Origin: Hyphomicrobiales bacterium
GTDB lineage: Bacteria > Pseudomonadota > Alphaproteobacteria > Rhizobiales > Devosiaceae
Direction of reading: 5' to 3'
NCBI GenBank assembly: GCA_027065555.1
Contig: JAMONS010000132.1
Span: forward strand, 1 to 64,000
Length of the DNA: 64,000 nt
Made by a program: the position numbers and the translations under genes
The notes under the pieces: generated by a model
The model's input: the letters and a program-made list of their open reading frames with translations, nothing else
What the model was told of the DNA's origin: nothing
Database searches by the model: none
Shown here: one piece after another, positions 36,935-47,209 of the stretch
Numbering within the stretch: the first letter of the stretch is position 1
How the letters are laid out: the number at the start of each line of letters is the position of its first letter

Positions 36935-37981
36935 ATGAGCGAAGAAGCGCCTAAAAACAATGCCATTAAAGCAAAAGCTACTCCCATTAAAGTTACTGCA
37001 AAAAGTGCCAATGAGCCGATTAGATCAACTAGCTTTTCTGCAAATAATATTTCGTCAAATAATGATGGCTCAGAAAACACCCCTCATTATGAAGAATTAG
37101 ATGAAAGGATATATGAAGAAAATCGCCATGATCCAGAAGCTATAAGGCGGGCTTTTGAAACTGGGGAATATCCTTATAAGAGTAAGCTTAAGCGCAAAAT
37201 ATATGAAAAGCAAAAGGCTGAATTGCAAATTGAACTGCTTAAAGTGCAAGAGTGGGTCAAGGAAACGGGGCAAAAAATTGTCATAATATTTGAAGGGCGT
37301 GATGGAGCTGGTAAAGGGGGCACAATTAAGCGTTTTATGGAACATCTAAACCCACGTGGAGCGTCTGTTGTAGCTTTAGAAAAACCAACTAATCGTGAGC
37401 GCCATCAATGGTATTTCCAGCGCTATCTTGCTCATTTACCAACTGCTGGTGAAATAGTTTTGTTTGATCGCTCATGGTATAATCGTGCGGGTGTCGAGCG
37501 GGTTATGGATTTTTGTACGGCTAATGAATATCTTGAATTTATGCGTGAATGTCCTGATCTTGAAAGAATGATTGTGCGCTCAGGTGTTCGCTTGTTCAAA
37601 TATTGGTTTTCAGTAACCCAAGAAGAGCAATTTAGACGTTTTAAATCTCGTGAAGAAGCGCCATTAAAGCAATGGAAATTATCGCCCATTGATAGAGAAT
37701 CACTTAGTAAATGGGACAATTATACCGAGGCAAAAGAATCTATGTTCTTTTATACTGATACTGCTGACGCACCTTGGACTATTGTTAAGTCTGACGACAA
37801 AAAACGTGCCAGAGTAAATTGTATGCAACATTTTCTCTCCTCTTTACCTTATCCAAGCAAAAATGAAGAAGTGGTACAGGGCCCTGATCCATTAATTATT
37901 GGATCATCAAGTGATGTTATAGGTCGCTCGGATCATATTTTAGGGGCTTCTGTTCATCCATCGAAAAGGAAAGCTAAATAG
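36935..37981 (+). CDS. ppk2: Polyphosphate kinase 2 (class I PPK2)
   Basis: A 348-residue kinase. Walker A is EGRDGAGKGGTIKRFMEH near residue 121; the family core EKPTNRERHQWYFQRY and Walker B VLFDRSWYNRAGVERVM near residue 178 follow; the C-terminal CMQHFLSSLPY is typical. PPK2 enzymes transfer phosphate between polyphosphate and nucleotides, favouring NTP formation. The first 50 residues are a low-complexity Lys/Ala/Ser-rich leader not part of the fold. Preceded by GAAAGGAAGATT. Together with ppa and hppA nearby it points to active use of pyrophosphate and polyphosphate. Confidence 0.94.
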   Translation: MSEEAPKNNAIKAKATPIKVTAKSANEPIRSTSFSANNISSNNDGSENTPHYEELDERIYEENRHDPEAIRRAFETGEYPYKSKLKRKIYEKQKAELQIELLKVQEWVKETGQKIVIIFEGRDGAGKGGTIKRFMEHLNPRGASVVALEKPTNRERHQWYFQRYLAHLPTAGEIVLFDRSWYNRAGVERVMDFCTANEYLEFMRECPDLERMIVRSGVRLFKYWFSVTQEEQFRRFKSREEAPLKQWKLSPIDRESLSKWDNYTEAKESMFFYTDTADAPWTIVKSDDKKRARVNCMQHFLSSLPYPSKNEEVVQGPDPLIIGSSSDVIGRSDHILGASVHPSKRKAK

Positions 37982-38004
37982 AGTTAAATTATAATATCTA
38001 TAGA

Positions 38005-38039
38005 AAAAGGCCGCTTCAGAAAAATGAAGCAGCCTTTTT
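38005..38039. terminator. Bidirectional terminator between ppk2 and hppA
   Basis: AAAAAGGCCGCTTCA and TGAAGCAGCCTTTTT form a stem with one mismatch and a short A-rich loop. A-run on one side and T-run on the other allow termination of both convergent genes. Confidence 0.85.
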
Positions 38040-38057
38040 ATTTTGATTAGAGTTTAT

Positions 38058-40187
38058 TTAGCGAGCTAAAACTGCGAGCAATAATAAAGCCACAATATTT
38101 GTGATCTTAATCATTGGGTTAACCGCAGGCCCTGCTGTATCCTTATATGGATCACCAACAGTGTCACCAGTAACAGACGCTTTATGCGCATCTGAGCCTT
38201 TTCCGTGTAGCACGCCATTTTTATCGGTGTAGCCATCTTCAAAGCTCTTTTTGGCATTATCCCAAGCACCGCCACCAGCAGTCATTGAAATAGCAACAAA
38301 TAGACCAGTAACAATAACGCCCATAAGCATTGCGCCAAGTGATGAGAAAGCAGATTCAGGGCCAGCTATCCAATAAATAATACCAAATACTACGATTGGT
38401 GAAAATACTGGAAGCATTGAAGGAATAATCATTTCCTTAATGGCAGCTTTGGTTAGCATATCAACCGCACGACCATAATCAGGCTTTTCAGTGCCTTTCA
38501 TAATCCCTGGCTTTTCTTTGAATTGGCGACGAACCTCAACCACAACAGATTGAGCCGCACGACCAACAGCAGTCATTGACATGCCACCAAAAAGAAACGG
38601 TAGCAAACCACCAATTAACAGACCAACCACTACATAAGGATCGGTTAGTGAGAAGGTTAGTTTTGTAAGGTCAAGACCATAAAAGAACGAGCCAACTTCA
38701 GCAACTTTGGTAAAGTGGATAATGTCTTGCGTATAGGCTGCAAACAATACCAAAGCACCAAGCCCGGCTGAACCAATAGCATAACCTTTGGTAACAGCTT
38801 TTGTTGTATTGCCAACTGCGTCTAGCGCATCGGTGTTTTTGCGAACATCCGCAGGTAAGCCTGCCATTTCAGCAATACCACCAGCATTGTCGGTTACAGG
38901 ACCAAATGCATCAAGCGCCACAACCATGCCAGCAAGTGCGAGCATTGTAGCAACAGAAACTGCAATGCCAAATAGGCCAGCAATTTCATAAGTTGAAATA
39001 ATACCACCAACAATAACCAGAGCTGGAAGAGCAGTTGATTCTAATGATACTGCAAGCCCTTGAATTACGTTTGTGCCATGACCTGTTAATGATGCTTCAG
39101 CGATTGAGTTCACTGGGCGTTTGCCAGTTGCGGTGTAATATTCGGTGATAACGATAATCAGACCAGTAATAATAAGACCAATTACACCACACCAAAATAA
39201 AGACATTGGAGTATAGCCACCAAGATCGACATCCATGCCACCAAATACAAAATAAATAGTTGGGTAAAGTGCAAGAAGCGAGAAAAAGCCAGTTGCGACA
39301 ATGCCTTTATAAAGCGCACCCATAATTGTACCATTGCCAAGACGTACAAAATATGTGCCAATGATAGAAGTTATTACACAAGCACCACCAATAGCTAATG
39401 GCAATATCATGCCAGCTAATTTATATTCTTCTGGTAACATTAGCGAAGCTAAAAGCATTGTTGCAACTGCTGTCACAACATAAGTTTCAAATAAATCGGC
39501 AGCCATACCAGCACAATCACCAACATTATCACCAACATTATCAGCAATGGTTGCTGGGTTGCGTGGATCATCTTCTGGAATTCCAGCTTCTACTTTTCCG
39601 ACCATATCGCCGCCAACGTCTGCACCTTTAGTAAAGATACCGCCACCTAAGCGAGCAAAGATAGAAATAAGTGAAGCGCCAAATGAAAGGGCAACCAAAG
39701 CGTCAATTACAGGGCGTGAAGTTGGAGCAAATCCCGCAACCGCTGTCATGTAAAAGAAATAAATGGTTAGGCCCAATAGACCAAGTCCTGCCACAAGTAA
39801 GCCCGTAACTGCGCCAGACTTAAATGCTAAATCAAGTCCTTTAGCTAATGATGTAGTTGCCGCTTGAGCAACACGCACATTGGCTTGTACCGAAACATTC
39901 ATGCCGATAAAACCAGCAAGGCCTGATAGGATTGCGCCAATGGCAAAACCAACTGCCGCATAGACACCTAGTAACCACCATGTAACGACAAAAATAACAA
40001 TGCCCACCATAGAAATAGTTATATATTGACGTTTAAGATATGCTTGTGCTCCTTCGCGGATTGCTAGAGAGATTTCTTGCATTTTTTCACTGCCGCTATC
40101 AGCAGCTAAAAGTGTACGTGTTGTTACAATACCGTATATGATAGACAATACGCCACTAACAATAATTAGCCAGAGTACGAGATTCAT
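38058..40187 (-). CDS. hppA: K+-insensitive proton-pumping pyrophosphatase
   Basis: A 709-residue membrane protein with about 16 helices that couples pyrophosphate hydrolysis to H+ export. The substrate-binding segment is [20 protein letters not shown] followed by [19 protein letters not shown]; a second acidic cluster is [18 protein letters not shown], and the third is near [18 protein letters not shown]. The sequence [18 protein letters not shown] has Lys after GNTT, which marks the K+-independent class; K+-dependent enzymes have Ala there. It ends at a terminator shared with ppk2. The 280-base gap upstream (40188-40467) contains the inverted repeat TGCCAAAA/TTTTGGCA but no recognised gene. 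Confidence 0.97.
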   Translation of the reverse strand: MNLVLWLIIVSGVLSIIYGIVTTRTLLAADSGSEKMQEISLAIREGAQAYLKRQYITISMVGIVIFVVTWWLLGVYAAVGFAIGAILSGLAGFIGMNVSVQANVRVAQAATTSLAKGLDLAFKSGAVTGLLVAGLGLLGLTIYFFYMTAVAGFAPTSRPVIDALVALSFGASLISIFARLGGGIFTKGADVGGDMVGKVEAGIPEDDPRNPATIADNVGDNVGDCAGMAADLFETYVVTAVATMLLASLMLPEEYKLAGMILPLAIGGACVITSIIGTYFVRLGNGTIMGALYKGIVATGFFSLLALYPTIYFVFGGMDVDLGGYTPMSLFWCGVIGLIITGLIIVITEYYTATGKRPVNSIAEASLTGHGTNVIQGLAVSLESTALPALVIVGGIISTYEIAGLFGIAVSVATMLALAGMVVALDAFGPVTDNAGGIAEMAGLPADVRKNTDALDAVGNTTKAVTKGYAIGSAGLGALVLFAAYTQDIIHFTKVAEVGSFFYGLDLTKLTFSLTDPYVVVGLLIGGLLPFLFGGMSMTAVGRAAQSVVVEVRRQFKEKPGIMKGTEKPDYGRAVDMLTKAAIKEMIIPSMLPVFSPIVVFGIIYWIAGPESAFSSLGAMLMGVIVTGLFVAISMTAGGGAWDNAKKSFEDGYTDKNGVLHGKGSDAHKASVTGDTVGDPYKDTAGPAVNPMIKITNIVALLLLAVLAR

Positions 40188-40467
40188 TGATCAGCCCTTT
40201 TTACTTTGTTTAGTTTTATTTAGTTTCTTGAAAGAAAAAGAAGATTGAACAGTTGATTGTCCCTCTTACAATCATCCCCCCTCAAGCATGTTGCAGGTTT
40301 ATGCCAAAAACAAAGCAAAAGGGCAATTCTTTTTAATGATTTTGGCAAAAAAAAGGGGGATTTTTTATGTAAAGTGCCTATTTTGCCTGTTTATGACAAA
40401 TTAGGGCAGTTACTTAGTCACAAAATGACTTTTATGCGAAGGGTTTTATAAAGCCAACTATGTTTTG

Positions 40468-40758
40468 TTAAAATACATTGGGATAAATATAATAGATAAT
40501 TATTGATCTGATAAAAATTATTCCCAAAAATAATGCAATGGGTGAAAGATCTATCCCGCCCATATTTGGTAAAAAGCGGCGTATGGGTTTTAATACGGGT
40601 TCTGTGAGCGCATTAACAATACGCCAAATTGCTGCAACAACCTGATTGCCAGTATTTATAATATTAAATGAAATTAACCAAGACATAACAATCATAATGA
40701 TTGCTACCCACCAATATAGGTCAAGTAAGATAAGAACAATATCAAGAACAGCACGCAT
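40468..40758 (-). CDS. YggT family membrane protein
   Basis: A 96-residue protein with two hydrophobic segments (residues about 5-30 and 70-90) linked by the YggT motif VNALTEPVLKPIRRFLPNMGGIDLSPIALFLG. The YGGT family is found in most bacteria; suggested links are to osmotic/ion balance or cell division, without firm proof. It stands alone on the minus strand between hppA and the TerB-like gene. Confidence 0.92.
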   Translation of the reverse strand: MRAVLDIVLILLDLYWWVAIIMIVMSWLISFNIINTGNQVVAAIWRIVNALTEPVLKPIRRFLPNMGGIDLSPIALFLGIIFIRSIIIYYIYPNVF

Positions 40759-40847
40759 TTTTTATCTCCGCAATAAAAGTAATATATTAATATCTATAAA
40801 TAGACTTCTAATTTAATTTAGCAAGTGATTGATGACTATTTAGTAAA

Positions 40848-41297
40848 TCAATTTGATAAAGACTGTGATTTCATTTCTTTACGTAAAATTGCCCGCTCAC
40901 GGCTTGGAACTCCAATTAATTCAGCAATGCGCCAAACCATATTGTCTTCTAATTCGTGATTATAGCCATCAGCAAATACTACTTGCCACATTAGGCGAAT
41001 AATATTTATTCGCTCTTTTTCCTCAAGACCCGATAGGTTTGCAGTAAATTGATAATAATCAACTGCCGCTTTTTCTTGTTCTCCTGCTAAAGAGACAAGT
41101 TCTACCACTTCATTTTTATCAAGATTAAAATGTTCGGCTAATATTTTTGAAATTGTGAGCTGCTCGCTTTTTGTAACTTCACCATCAATCGCTGCTAGAT
41201 GTACCAAAAGCGCAGCAACCGAGATATTAGTATTGTTAGTATCACTAACATCATGCTGCTGTTTTGCGTTAAATAGGCTTTTTATTGCTTCAAACAT
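40848..41297 (-). CDS. TerB-like (tellurite resistance TerB) family protein
   Basis: A 149-residue all-helical protein. It shows the TerB domain plan: ISVAALLVHLAAIDGEVTKSEQ with the acidic metal-binding-like turn, a second helical pair, and RLMWQVVFADGYNHELEDNMVWRIAELIGV repeating the same D-G-x pattern. Such stand-alone TerB proteins in alphaproteobacteria have no known role and are not proof of tellurite resistance. A GATAAGT...ACTTATC inverted repeat (41310-41336) sits just upstream of its start and could be a regulatory site. Confidence 0.88.
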   Translation of the reverse strand: MFEAIKSLFNAKQQHDVSDTNNTNISVAALLVHLAAIDGEVTKSEQLTISKILAEHFNLDKNEVVELVSLAGEQEKAAVDYYQFTANLSGLEEKERINIIRLMWQVVFADGYNHELEDNMVWRIAELIGVPSRERAILRKEMKSQSLSN

Positions 41298-41563
41298 TTA
41301 TTCTCTTGAGATAAGTTTTACTTCGTTTCACTTATCGCCATTTTTATAGCGGATAATCAAGTGTTTTATTTTATATTTTCTTAAAAAACAGAGGCAAATA
41401 ATCTATTTTGATTAATTCTTTTTGTAATGCAGAAATCAAAGGGTAAGTTTGATTGTTTGATTGGAGTGCAACACACCAACTGGTATTTTGCTTTATAGAC
41501 ATTACTACTAGCTATGCTCATCCTCTAGTCACCAGAAGGTCAAGCGTTGTTATTTATCTCACA

Positions 41564-42298
41564 CTAAAACAAAATCAATCTAATTGCTGCGATAAGCACT
41601 GCTATACGAATTAGCCATTTGAATGTATCAAGGTTTATCATTTTCAAGAAAGCATAACCGCAATAAGCTCCTAGTGAAATAATGGGGATAGATATTGCAT
41701 TGAGTTTTAGTGTTTCAAAACTAATTAGGCCGAGGTTGGCAGAAAAAGGAAGTTTGAAAATATTTATCAATAGAAAAAACCAGCTTCGTGTGCCAACAAA
41801 TTGTTTTTTTGGCAATCCCATTTGTAATAGATAAATACCAAATATTGGGCCAGCCGCATTTCCCATCATTGTGGCAATGCCTGCTGCAATGCCTGTTATG
41901 CCTATAAATATTTTGCTGTTAGATAATCTATTGCCGTATTTTTCAAGCACAAAAGAAAGCGTCAACATAGCAAGAATAAGTATGCCTAGGGACTTTTCAA
42001 AAACATCTTGGGCAATAATATCAACCAGAAAATATCCAATAAACACCCCAATAGCAGTTAGTGGAAATATTTTTATTATCACATTCCATTGGCACGAGCG
42101 CCGATAATATATTACGGCAAATATATCTGCTATTATTAGCATTGGTAGTAAAATTCCGGGCGATGCTTTGCCCGGAAAAGCCAAAGCCATTAGCAGCACT
42201 GCCAAAATTCCCATGCCACCAACTGAGGTTTTGGTGAAGCCTACAATGAAAGCTGCAACAGCAAAATATATTAGTGTAATTGTTGAAAGCTCAAACAT
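41564..42298 (-). CDS. TauE/SafE family sulfite/organosulfonate exporter-type membrane protein
   Basis: A 244-residue polytopic protein with seven or eight hydrophobic segments. Family features are IVGFTKTSVGGMGILAV at the N-terminus and the matching second-half repeat IAAGIATMMGNAAGPIFGIYLLQMG. TauE/SafE proteins are thought to move sulfur-containing anions. Its ATG lies immediately after the lysA stop (TAAATG), so it is probably the last gene of argH-lysA-tauE. A substrate cannot be named from sequence. Confidence 0.9.
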   Translation of the reverse strand: MFELSTITLIYFAVAAFIVGFTKTSVGGMGILAVLLMALAFPGKASPGILLPMLIIADIFAVIYYRRSCQWNVIIKIFPLTAIGVFIGYFLVDIIAQDVFEKSLGILILAMLTLSFVLEKYGNRLSNSKIFIGITGIAAGIATMMGNAAGPIFGIYLLQMGLPKKQFVGTRSWFFLLINIFKLPFSANLGLISFETLKLNAISIPIISLGAYCGYAFLKMINLDTFKWLIRIAVLIAAIRLILF

Positions 42299-43558
42299 TT
42301 ATATCCAGCTAGGCACACTATCTAGCGCAATTAAATCTTCTATTTTTTGGCGCTTTCTAATTATCTCAAAGCGATTATCTTTTACTAGCATTTCAGGAAT
42401 TCGAGGTCTTGAATTATACGTTCCTGCCATAACTGCACCATAAGCACCAGCGCTCATAATGGCTAATAAATCGCCCTGTTTGGCTTTTGGTAGGGTGCGA
42501 GATTGTGCCAAATAATCACCGCTTTCACAAATTGGCCCAACAATATCTGCAAACATATTTTCTTTGCCATTTTCATGCTCAACAGCTAAAATATCATGAT
42601 GCGCTTCATATAGGGTTGGGCGCAATAAATCATTCATGCCAGCATTAACAATGACAAAATCTTTGTTTTCACCGTGCTTGATATATTCGACCTTTGTTAC
42701 TAATATTCCAGCAGTGCCAACCAGCCAGCGCCCCGGTTCTAAAACTAATGTGCAATCTAAATTACTTAAATGCGAGCGCACGATTTTTGCGTAAGCATTA
42801 ATATCAGGCTCTTTCTCGTTTTGTCCATGCGCAATGCCCAAACCTCCACCAACATCAAAGTGAGAAATTTCATGTCCTGCTAATCTAAGATCAATAACCA
42901 GCTTTGCCATAATAGCAAAAGCATTATCAAACGGTTCTAAATTGATAATTTGTGAGCCAATATGCATATCAATGCCTATGGCTTTTAGGTTTGGTGAATT
43001 GGCAATTTTTTCATAAATGCGCATTGCGTCTTTATGAGAAATACCAAATTTATTCTCTGATGTTCCAGTGGTGATTTTTTTATGGGTTTTAGCATCAACA
43101 TTTGGATTTATTCGCACTGAAACGGGGGCGATTTTGCCCATTTCACCAGCTATTATATTTAAGCGATCAAGTTCAGCTTCGCTCTCAAGATTAAAACAAT
43201 GGACATTAAGTTCAAGCGCTCGCCTTAGCTCTTTTTCGCTTTTTCCAACCCCTGAAAAAATAATTTTTTGTGGAGCAATATTGGCTTTTATTGCCCGCTC
43301 TAATTCGCCAAGTGAAACAATGTCAGCGCCAGCGCCTTGCTTAGCTAATAGTGAAAGAATTGCCTGATTAGAATTGGCTTTCATTGCATAGGCAATAAGG
43401 CAATCTATGCCTGAGAAAGCGGATTTTAATTGATTATAGCGATCAATTATCGAATTTGCTGAATAGCAATAAAATGGCGTGCCAACAGAATTAGCAATAT
43501 CTATAAGGCTAACTTGTTCAGCGTGTAATATGTCATTTTTATAGGTAAAATATGTCAT
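42299..43558 (-). CDS. lysA: Diaminopimelate decarboxylase
   Basis: A 419-residue PLP enzyme performing the last step of lysine synthesis. The Schiff-base lysine is in IAYAMKANSNQAIL (near residue 59). The phosphate-binding glycines are in HFDVGGGLGIAHG. The substrate-binding cysteine is in VGPICESGDYLA, and the C-terminal tyrosine in AGAYGAVMAGTYNSRP. Length is standard. It is 9 bases after argH and abuts the TauE-type gene. Confidence 0.97.
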   Translation of the reverse strand: MTYFTYKNDILHAEQVSLIDIANSVGTPFYCYSANSIIDRYNQLKSAFSGIDCLIAYAMKANSNQAILSLLAKQGAGADIVSLGELERAIKANIAPQKIIFSGVGKSEKELRRALELNVHCFNLESEAELDRLNIIAGEMGKIAPVSVRINPNVDAKTHKKITTGTSENKFGISHKDAMRIYEKIANSPNLKAIGIDMHIGSQIINLEPFDNAFAIMAKLVIDLRLAGHEISHFDVGGGLGIAHGQNEKEPDINAYAKIVRSHLSNLDCTLVLEPGRWLVGTAGILVTKVEYIKHGENKDFVIVNAGMNDLLRPTLYEAHHDILAVEHENGKENMFADIVGPICESGDYLAQSRTLPKAKQGDLLAIMSAGAYGAVMAGTYNSRPRIPEMLVKDNRFEIIRKRQKIEDLIALDSVPSWI

Positions 43559-43567
43559 GAATTATTT

Positions 43568-44953
43568 CTAACTAATTTTAAGAATTCTTTTCCAACCACT
43601 TATTTCACGGCTGATATTTTTTGGTGCTGTGCCACCGTAAGAAGTGCGGCTTTTAACTGAATTTTCAACTGAAAGAACTTCAAAAATACTTTGATTAATT
43701 CGCTTATCAATTTCTTGCATGTCTTTAAGCTCTAATTGCTCAAGCGTTAGTTCTTTGCTTTCAGCAAGGCTAACAATTTTACCAGTAATATGGTGCGCAT
43801 CACGAAATGGCACATTTGCTTCGCGCACTAACCAATCGGCTAGATCGGTAGCAGTTGAGAATTTTGCACCGGCCGCTTGTTTCATTGCCTCTTTATTTAC
43901 GCTTAGATCTGAAACCATACCCGTCATTGCTTCAAGCGAAAGTGAGAGATTATTTAGCGCATCAAAACTAAGCTCTTTATCTTCTTGCATGTCTTTTGAA
44001 TAGGTAAGCGGCAAGCCCTTCATTACCATCATAATGGAAGTATATGCGCCCATGATGCGTCCAATTTTTGCCCGAACAAGTTCGGCGGCATCGGGGTTAC
44101 GCTTTTGCGGCATTATTGATGAGCCAGTTGAAAAACTATCTGAAAGCTCAATAAAATTAAATTGCGCTGAAGACCAAATCACTAATTCTTCAGCAAACCG
44201 AGAAAGATGCATGGCGCAAATGCTGGCAGCACTTAGGGTTTCTAAAATGAAATCTCTATCCGCCACGCCATCAAGCGAATTGGCATTTGGTTCAGTAAAA
44301 CCTAGCTCTTCTGCCACCATATATCTATCAATAGGAAATGACGTGCCAGCTAATGCTGCACAGCCAAGCGGGCACTGATTTAGGCGTTTTCTGGCATCAA
44401 GTAGCCGATGATAATCACGGCTTAACATTTCAACATAGGCCAAAAGATGGTGAGCAAAACTTACTGGTTGGGCGCTTTGAAGATGAGTAAAACCCGGCAT
44501 AATGGTTTGCACTTCTTGCTCGGCACGTAAAATTAGTGCGCTTTGCAGGGCTTTAATTTGCCCAACCAACATATCTATTGCATCACGGGTATAGAGTTTG
44601 AAATCGGTTGCTACTTGGTCGTTACGTGAGCGAGCCGTATGCAGCCGCCCTGCCGCTTCGCCAATAAGTTCAGCCAAGCGGGCTTCAATATTCATATGAA
44701 TATCTTCAAGCGCTGACGAAAATTTGAATTGCCCTTGCTCAATTTCTTGTTTAATTGTGTTTAGGCCTTTGATAATGTCGTCTTTGTCTTGCTCGCTTAT
44801 AATTTTAGTATGTGCTAGCATTTTTGCATGGGCGATGGATTGAGCAATATCTTGAGAATATAGATTTTTGTCGAAATCTATTGAAGAATTTATTGCTTGC
44901 ATTAAAGCGTTTGTGTCTGATTTGAACCGTCCGCCCCACATAGAATTACTCAT
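43568..44953 (-). CDS. argH: Argininosuccinate lyase
   Basis: A 461-residue fumarase/aspartase-superfamily enzyme that splits argininosuccinate into arginine and fumarate. The signature loop [16 protein letters not shown] with the catalytic serine is intact, as are [20 protein letters not shown] at the N-terminus and [16 protein letters not shown]. Its start is divergent from the TlpA-like gene, 38 bases away, an arrangement common in Hyphomicrobiales. argG is about 27 kb away. Confidence 0.97.
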   Translation of the reverse strand: MSNSMWGGRFKSDTNALMQAINSSIDFDKNLYSQDIAQSIAHAKMLAHTKIISEQDKDDIIKGLNTIKQEIEQGQFKFSSALEDIHMNIEARLAELIGEAAGRLHTARSRNDQVATDFKLYTRDAIDMLVGQIKALQSALILRAEQEVQTIMPGFTHLQSAQPVSFAHHLLAYVEMLSRDYHRLLDARKRLNQCPLGCAALAGTSFPIDRYMVAEELGFTEPNANSLDGVADRDFILETLSAASICAMHLSRFAEELVIWSSAQFNFIELSDSFSTGSSIMPQKRNPDAAELVRAKIGRIMGAYTSIMMVMKGLPLTYSKDMQEDKELSFDALNNLSLSLEAMTGMVSDLSVNKEAMKQAAGAKFSTATDLADWLVREANVPFRDAHHITGKIVSLAESKELTLEQLELKDMQEIDKRINQSIFEVLSVENSVKSRTSYGGTAPKNISREISGWKRILKIS

Positions 44954-44991
44954 AATAACCTCTTATTAAACCTGTTTGTTGGAACTTTTTA

Positions 44992-45672
44992 ATGTCAAAT
45001 GAACTTCGATCAAAATCAAAAAGTCGATATTTTAGAATTGCCTTAATTTTAGGCCTATCTATTTTGGGCATAGCTATAGCTTTGCTAGTGCAGTTTAGCA
45101 ATGGTGATAAAAACGGCGCGATAAAAATTGCTAATCAATGTCCATTAAATGAGCAGGGCGCAAAAGCTATAAGTTCTCTTAAAGAGGGTGATCTTGGGGC
45201 TCTAATTGGCACTGGGCTTGGGCGTGGTTATGCTAATATGAAGTTTTTACAGGAGGACGGCCAAGAATTATCTATTGCTGATTTTTCAGGCAAGCCTATT
45301 TTGGTAAATTTTTGGGCTACATGGTGTGCGCCATGCCGTGAGGAAATGCCAGCTATTGATAATTTGGCGGCAAAATATGATAAAGATATTTTTGAAGTGG
45401 TTACTATTAATCTTGATCGCGGTGAAAAGGGTTTACAAAAAGCCCGTAAGTTTTTTGATGAAATAGAGATAGAAAACCTCAAGCTTTATGCTGATCCAAC
45501 CTATAAAGCATTTGATTTATTGGTAACAAATAGTGTGGCGCTTGGCCTGCCTGCAACTTTGTTACTTGATAAAAATGGATGTGAATTGGCTATTTTGCAA
45601 GGTTCTGCGACTTGGGATAGCGAGCAAGCGATAGATGTAATTGATGAGTTAATTACTGTTTCTAGTAAATAA
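44992..45672 (+). CDS. TlpA-like membrane-anchored thioredoxin
   Basis: A 226-residue protein with an N-terminal membrane anchor (residues about 14-34), a periplasmic linker, and a TlpA-type thioredoxin domain: LVNFWATWCAPCREEMPAIDNLAAKY near residue 104, and the cis-proline SVALGLPATLLLD. The extra pair of cysteines (NQCPLN and KNGCELA) fits the structural disulfide of TlpA. In Bradyrhizobium TlpA reduces copper-chaperone and cytochrome oxidase subunit II thiols. It is divergent from argH and ends 1 base before the convergent small gene. Confidence 0.92.
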   Translation: MSNELRSKSKSRYFRIALILGLSILGIAIALLVQFSNGDKNGAIKIANQCPLNEQGAKAISSLKEGDLGALIGTGLGRGYANMKFLQEDGQELSIADFSGKPILVNFWATWCAPCREEMPAIDNLAAKYDKDIFEVVTINLDRGEKGLQKARKFFDEIEIENLKLYADPTYKAFDLLVTNSVALGLPATLLLDKNGCELAILQGSATWDSEQAIDVIDELITVSSK

Positions 45673-45673
45673 T

Positions 45674-45853
45674 TTAGGCGCTTTTATCGACAATAGTTCC
45701 TTGTCCTGCGGGTAATGGTGCGGAGCTAGCCGCCTCACTAAGCATATTGACGAGCATCATTTGCATTTCATTTTGCTTTTTCATTATTTTGATTTGGGCG
45801 CTTTGCAAAGTAGCTGTTTGCTTTGCCACCATAACGCTATTAGCTAATTCCAT
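45674..45853 (-). CDS. YjfB-like putative motility protein (59 residues)
   Basis: A short frame with a good ribosome-binding site (GGAG, six bases before the ATG). The product starts MELANSVMVAKQTATLQSAQ and continues IKIMKKQNEMQMMLVNMLSE, an amphipathic helix, ending in a Gly/Pro linker. This is the pattern of the YjfB-like family, small proteins named for association with motility genes. No flagellar gene is in the window. It converges with the TlpA-like gene, leaving only one base between the stops. Confidence 0.75.
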   Translation of the reverse strand: MELANSVMVAKQTATLQSAQIKIMKKQNEMQMMLVNMLSEAASSAPLPAGQGTIVDKSA

Positions 45854-45918
45854 TTTTTACTCCAACTCAAACTTTGGAGCATAATACTATAGTAAGGTTA
45901 ACATTTAAGAGTGCTCAC

Positions 45919-46602
45919 TTAACGGCCGCCCAAAAGCGGGAAATCCTTACGCTTAAGAATAATGGCTAAAATAATACCACTAGCGAAACCGCCAATATGT
46001 GCCCACCATGCAACGGGCTCATTTGAATTAATAAGCACAAAGAAAAATTGTGTTAATATCCAAATTCCTAACATCCAAAAGGCAGGAATTGCTAAGGGAA
46101 TAGGAATGATGATTTTTGCTATTACGAATAATCTGGCATAGGGGAATAATAAAACATAAGCTCCCATTACGCCAGCAACTGCGCCTGATGCACCAATTAG
46201 CGGGCCATTAGAATCTAAATTCATATAATAGTGCGCCAAACCTGCAATGATTGCGCAGAGCAGATAAAAAACTAAATATTTTCCATGTCCAAGTGCGTCT
46301 TCAATATTATCGCCAAATATCCATAAAAATAATATATTAGAGCCAAGATGTAGCCAATCGGCGTGCAAAAAAGCATAAGTAACAAAAGTTATCTCTTCTG
46401 GTAGCCATGCTATTGGCTGTTGAACGATATCATTAATAACAACTGGTATCATGCCAAAGCCAATTATTACGCTATTTTCTGTTGCTGTGGGCAATGTAGA
46501 TTGAATAATAAACGCAATAATGGTGATGGCTATTAGCGAGTAATTTACATAGGCAAACTTAATATGTCTTTTTGGATTTTTATCGTGTAGCGGAAGAAAC
46601 AT
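45919..46602 (-). CDS. Rhomboid family intramembrane serine protease
   Basis: A 227-residue membrane protein with six or seven hydrophobic segments. The catalytic serine is in [15 protein letters not shown] (near residue 137) and the catalytic histidine in [14 protein letters not shown] near residue 200. The first loop carries the family pattern [27 protein letters not shown]-like (here [19 protein letters not shown]). It is the last gene of a three-gene set with the cobalamin adenosyltransferase and gluQRS. Substrates are unknown. Confidence 0.93.
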   Translation of the reverse strand: [227 protein letters not shown]

Positions 46603-46606
46603 TTAT

Positions 46607-47194
46607 TTAATCTTTGCTAGTTTTATTAAATTTACCGGGTTGCCATAATACATCTTTTCTTCCCTCGTCATTTGCTACTCGAGCTAAAACAAAAAATAAA
46701 TCGGATAGACGATTAAGATATTGCATGGTGAGCGGATTAGTATATGGCTCAACATCTATTAGTTCAGCGACGATACGCTCGCTTTTACGAACCATTGTGC
46801 GCCCAATATGAAATTCAGCAGCTAATGGAGTTCCGCCTGGTAAGACAAAACTATTTAAGGGTAAAAGATTTTCATTATAATAATCAATTTGTTCTTCAAG
46901 CCATATTACTTGATCTTTACTAATTCTAAGATCTTGTGTTGTGTTTATTTTTGTTTCGGGGGTCGCAAGGTCTGATCCGAGATCAAATAGATCATTTTGA
47001 ATTTGAGATAATCTATTATCCATTTTTGGCGAATTGTTGGTTAAAATACGAATTTTGCCTAATTGTGAGTTGGCTTCATCAACTGATCCATAGGCATTAA
47101 TTCGAAGATCAAATTTTTTGCGGCGTGGCCCACTAACTAGGCCAGTTGTGCCATCATCGCCAGTTTTTGTATAGATTTTGTTTAGTTTAACCAT
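46607..47194 (-). CDS. PduO-type cob(I)alamin adenosyltransferase
   Basis: A 195-residue enzyme that transfers the 5'-deoxyadenosyl group of ATP to cob(I)alamin. It begins with the PduO-type ATP-binding N-terminus (KIYTKTGDDGTTGL), then RINAYGSVDEANSQLG, the helix IGRTMVRKSERIVAEL and the final YLNRLSDLFFVLAR motif. A good AGAGGAC ribosome-binding site precedes its ATG. Its presence implies use or salvage of adenosylcobalamin; synthesis genes are not in the window. It is 4 bases upstream of the rhomboid gene. Confidence 0.93.
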   Translation of the reverse strand: MVKLNKIYTKTGDDGTTGLVSGPRRKKFDLRINAYGSVDEANSQLGKIRILTNNSPKMDNRLSQIQNDLFDLGSDLATPETKINTTQDLRISKDQVIWLEEQIDYYNENLLPLNSFVLPGGTPLAAEFHIGRTMVRKSERIVAELIDVEPYTNPLTMQYLNRLSDLFFVLARVANDEGRKDVLWQPGKFNKTSKD

Positions 47195-47209
47195 TTTTTG
47201 TCCTCTTCC

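Noticed and set aside
40257-40451. 64-codon plus-strand frame upstream of hppA
   Set aside because: No ribosome-binding site, no family, low-complexity composition typical of chance frames in AT-rich DNA.
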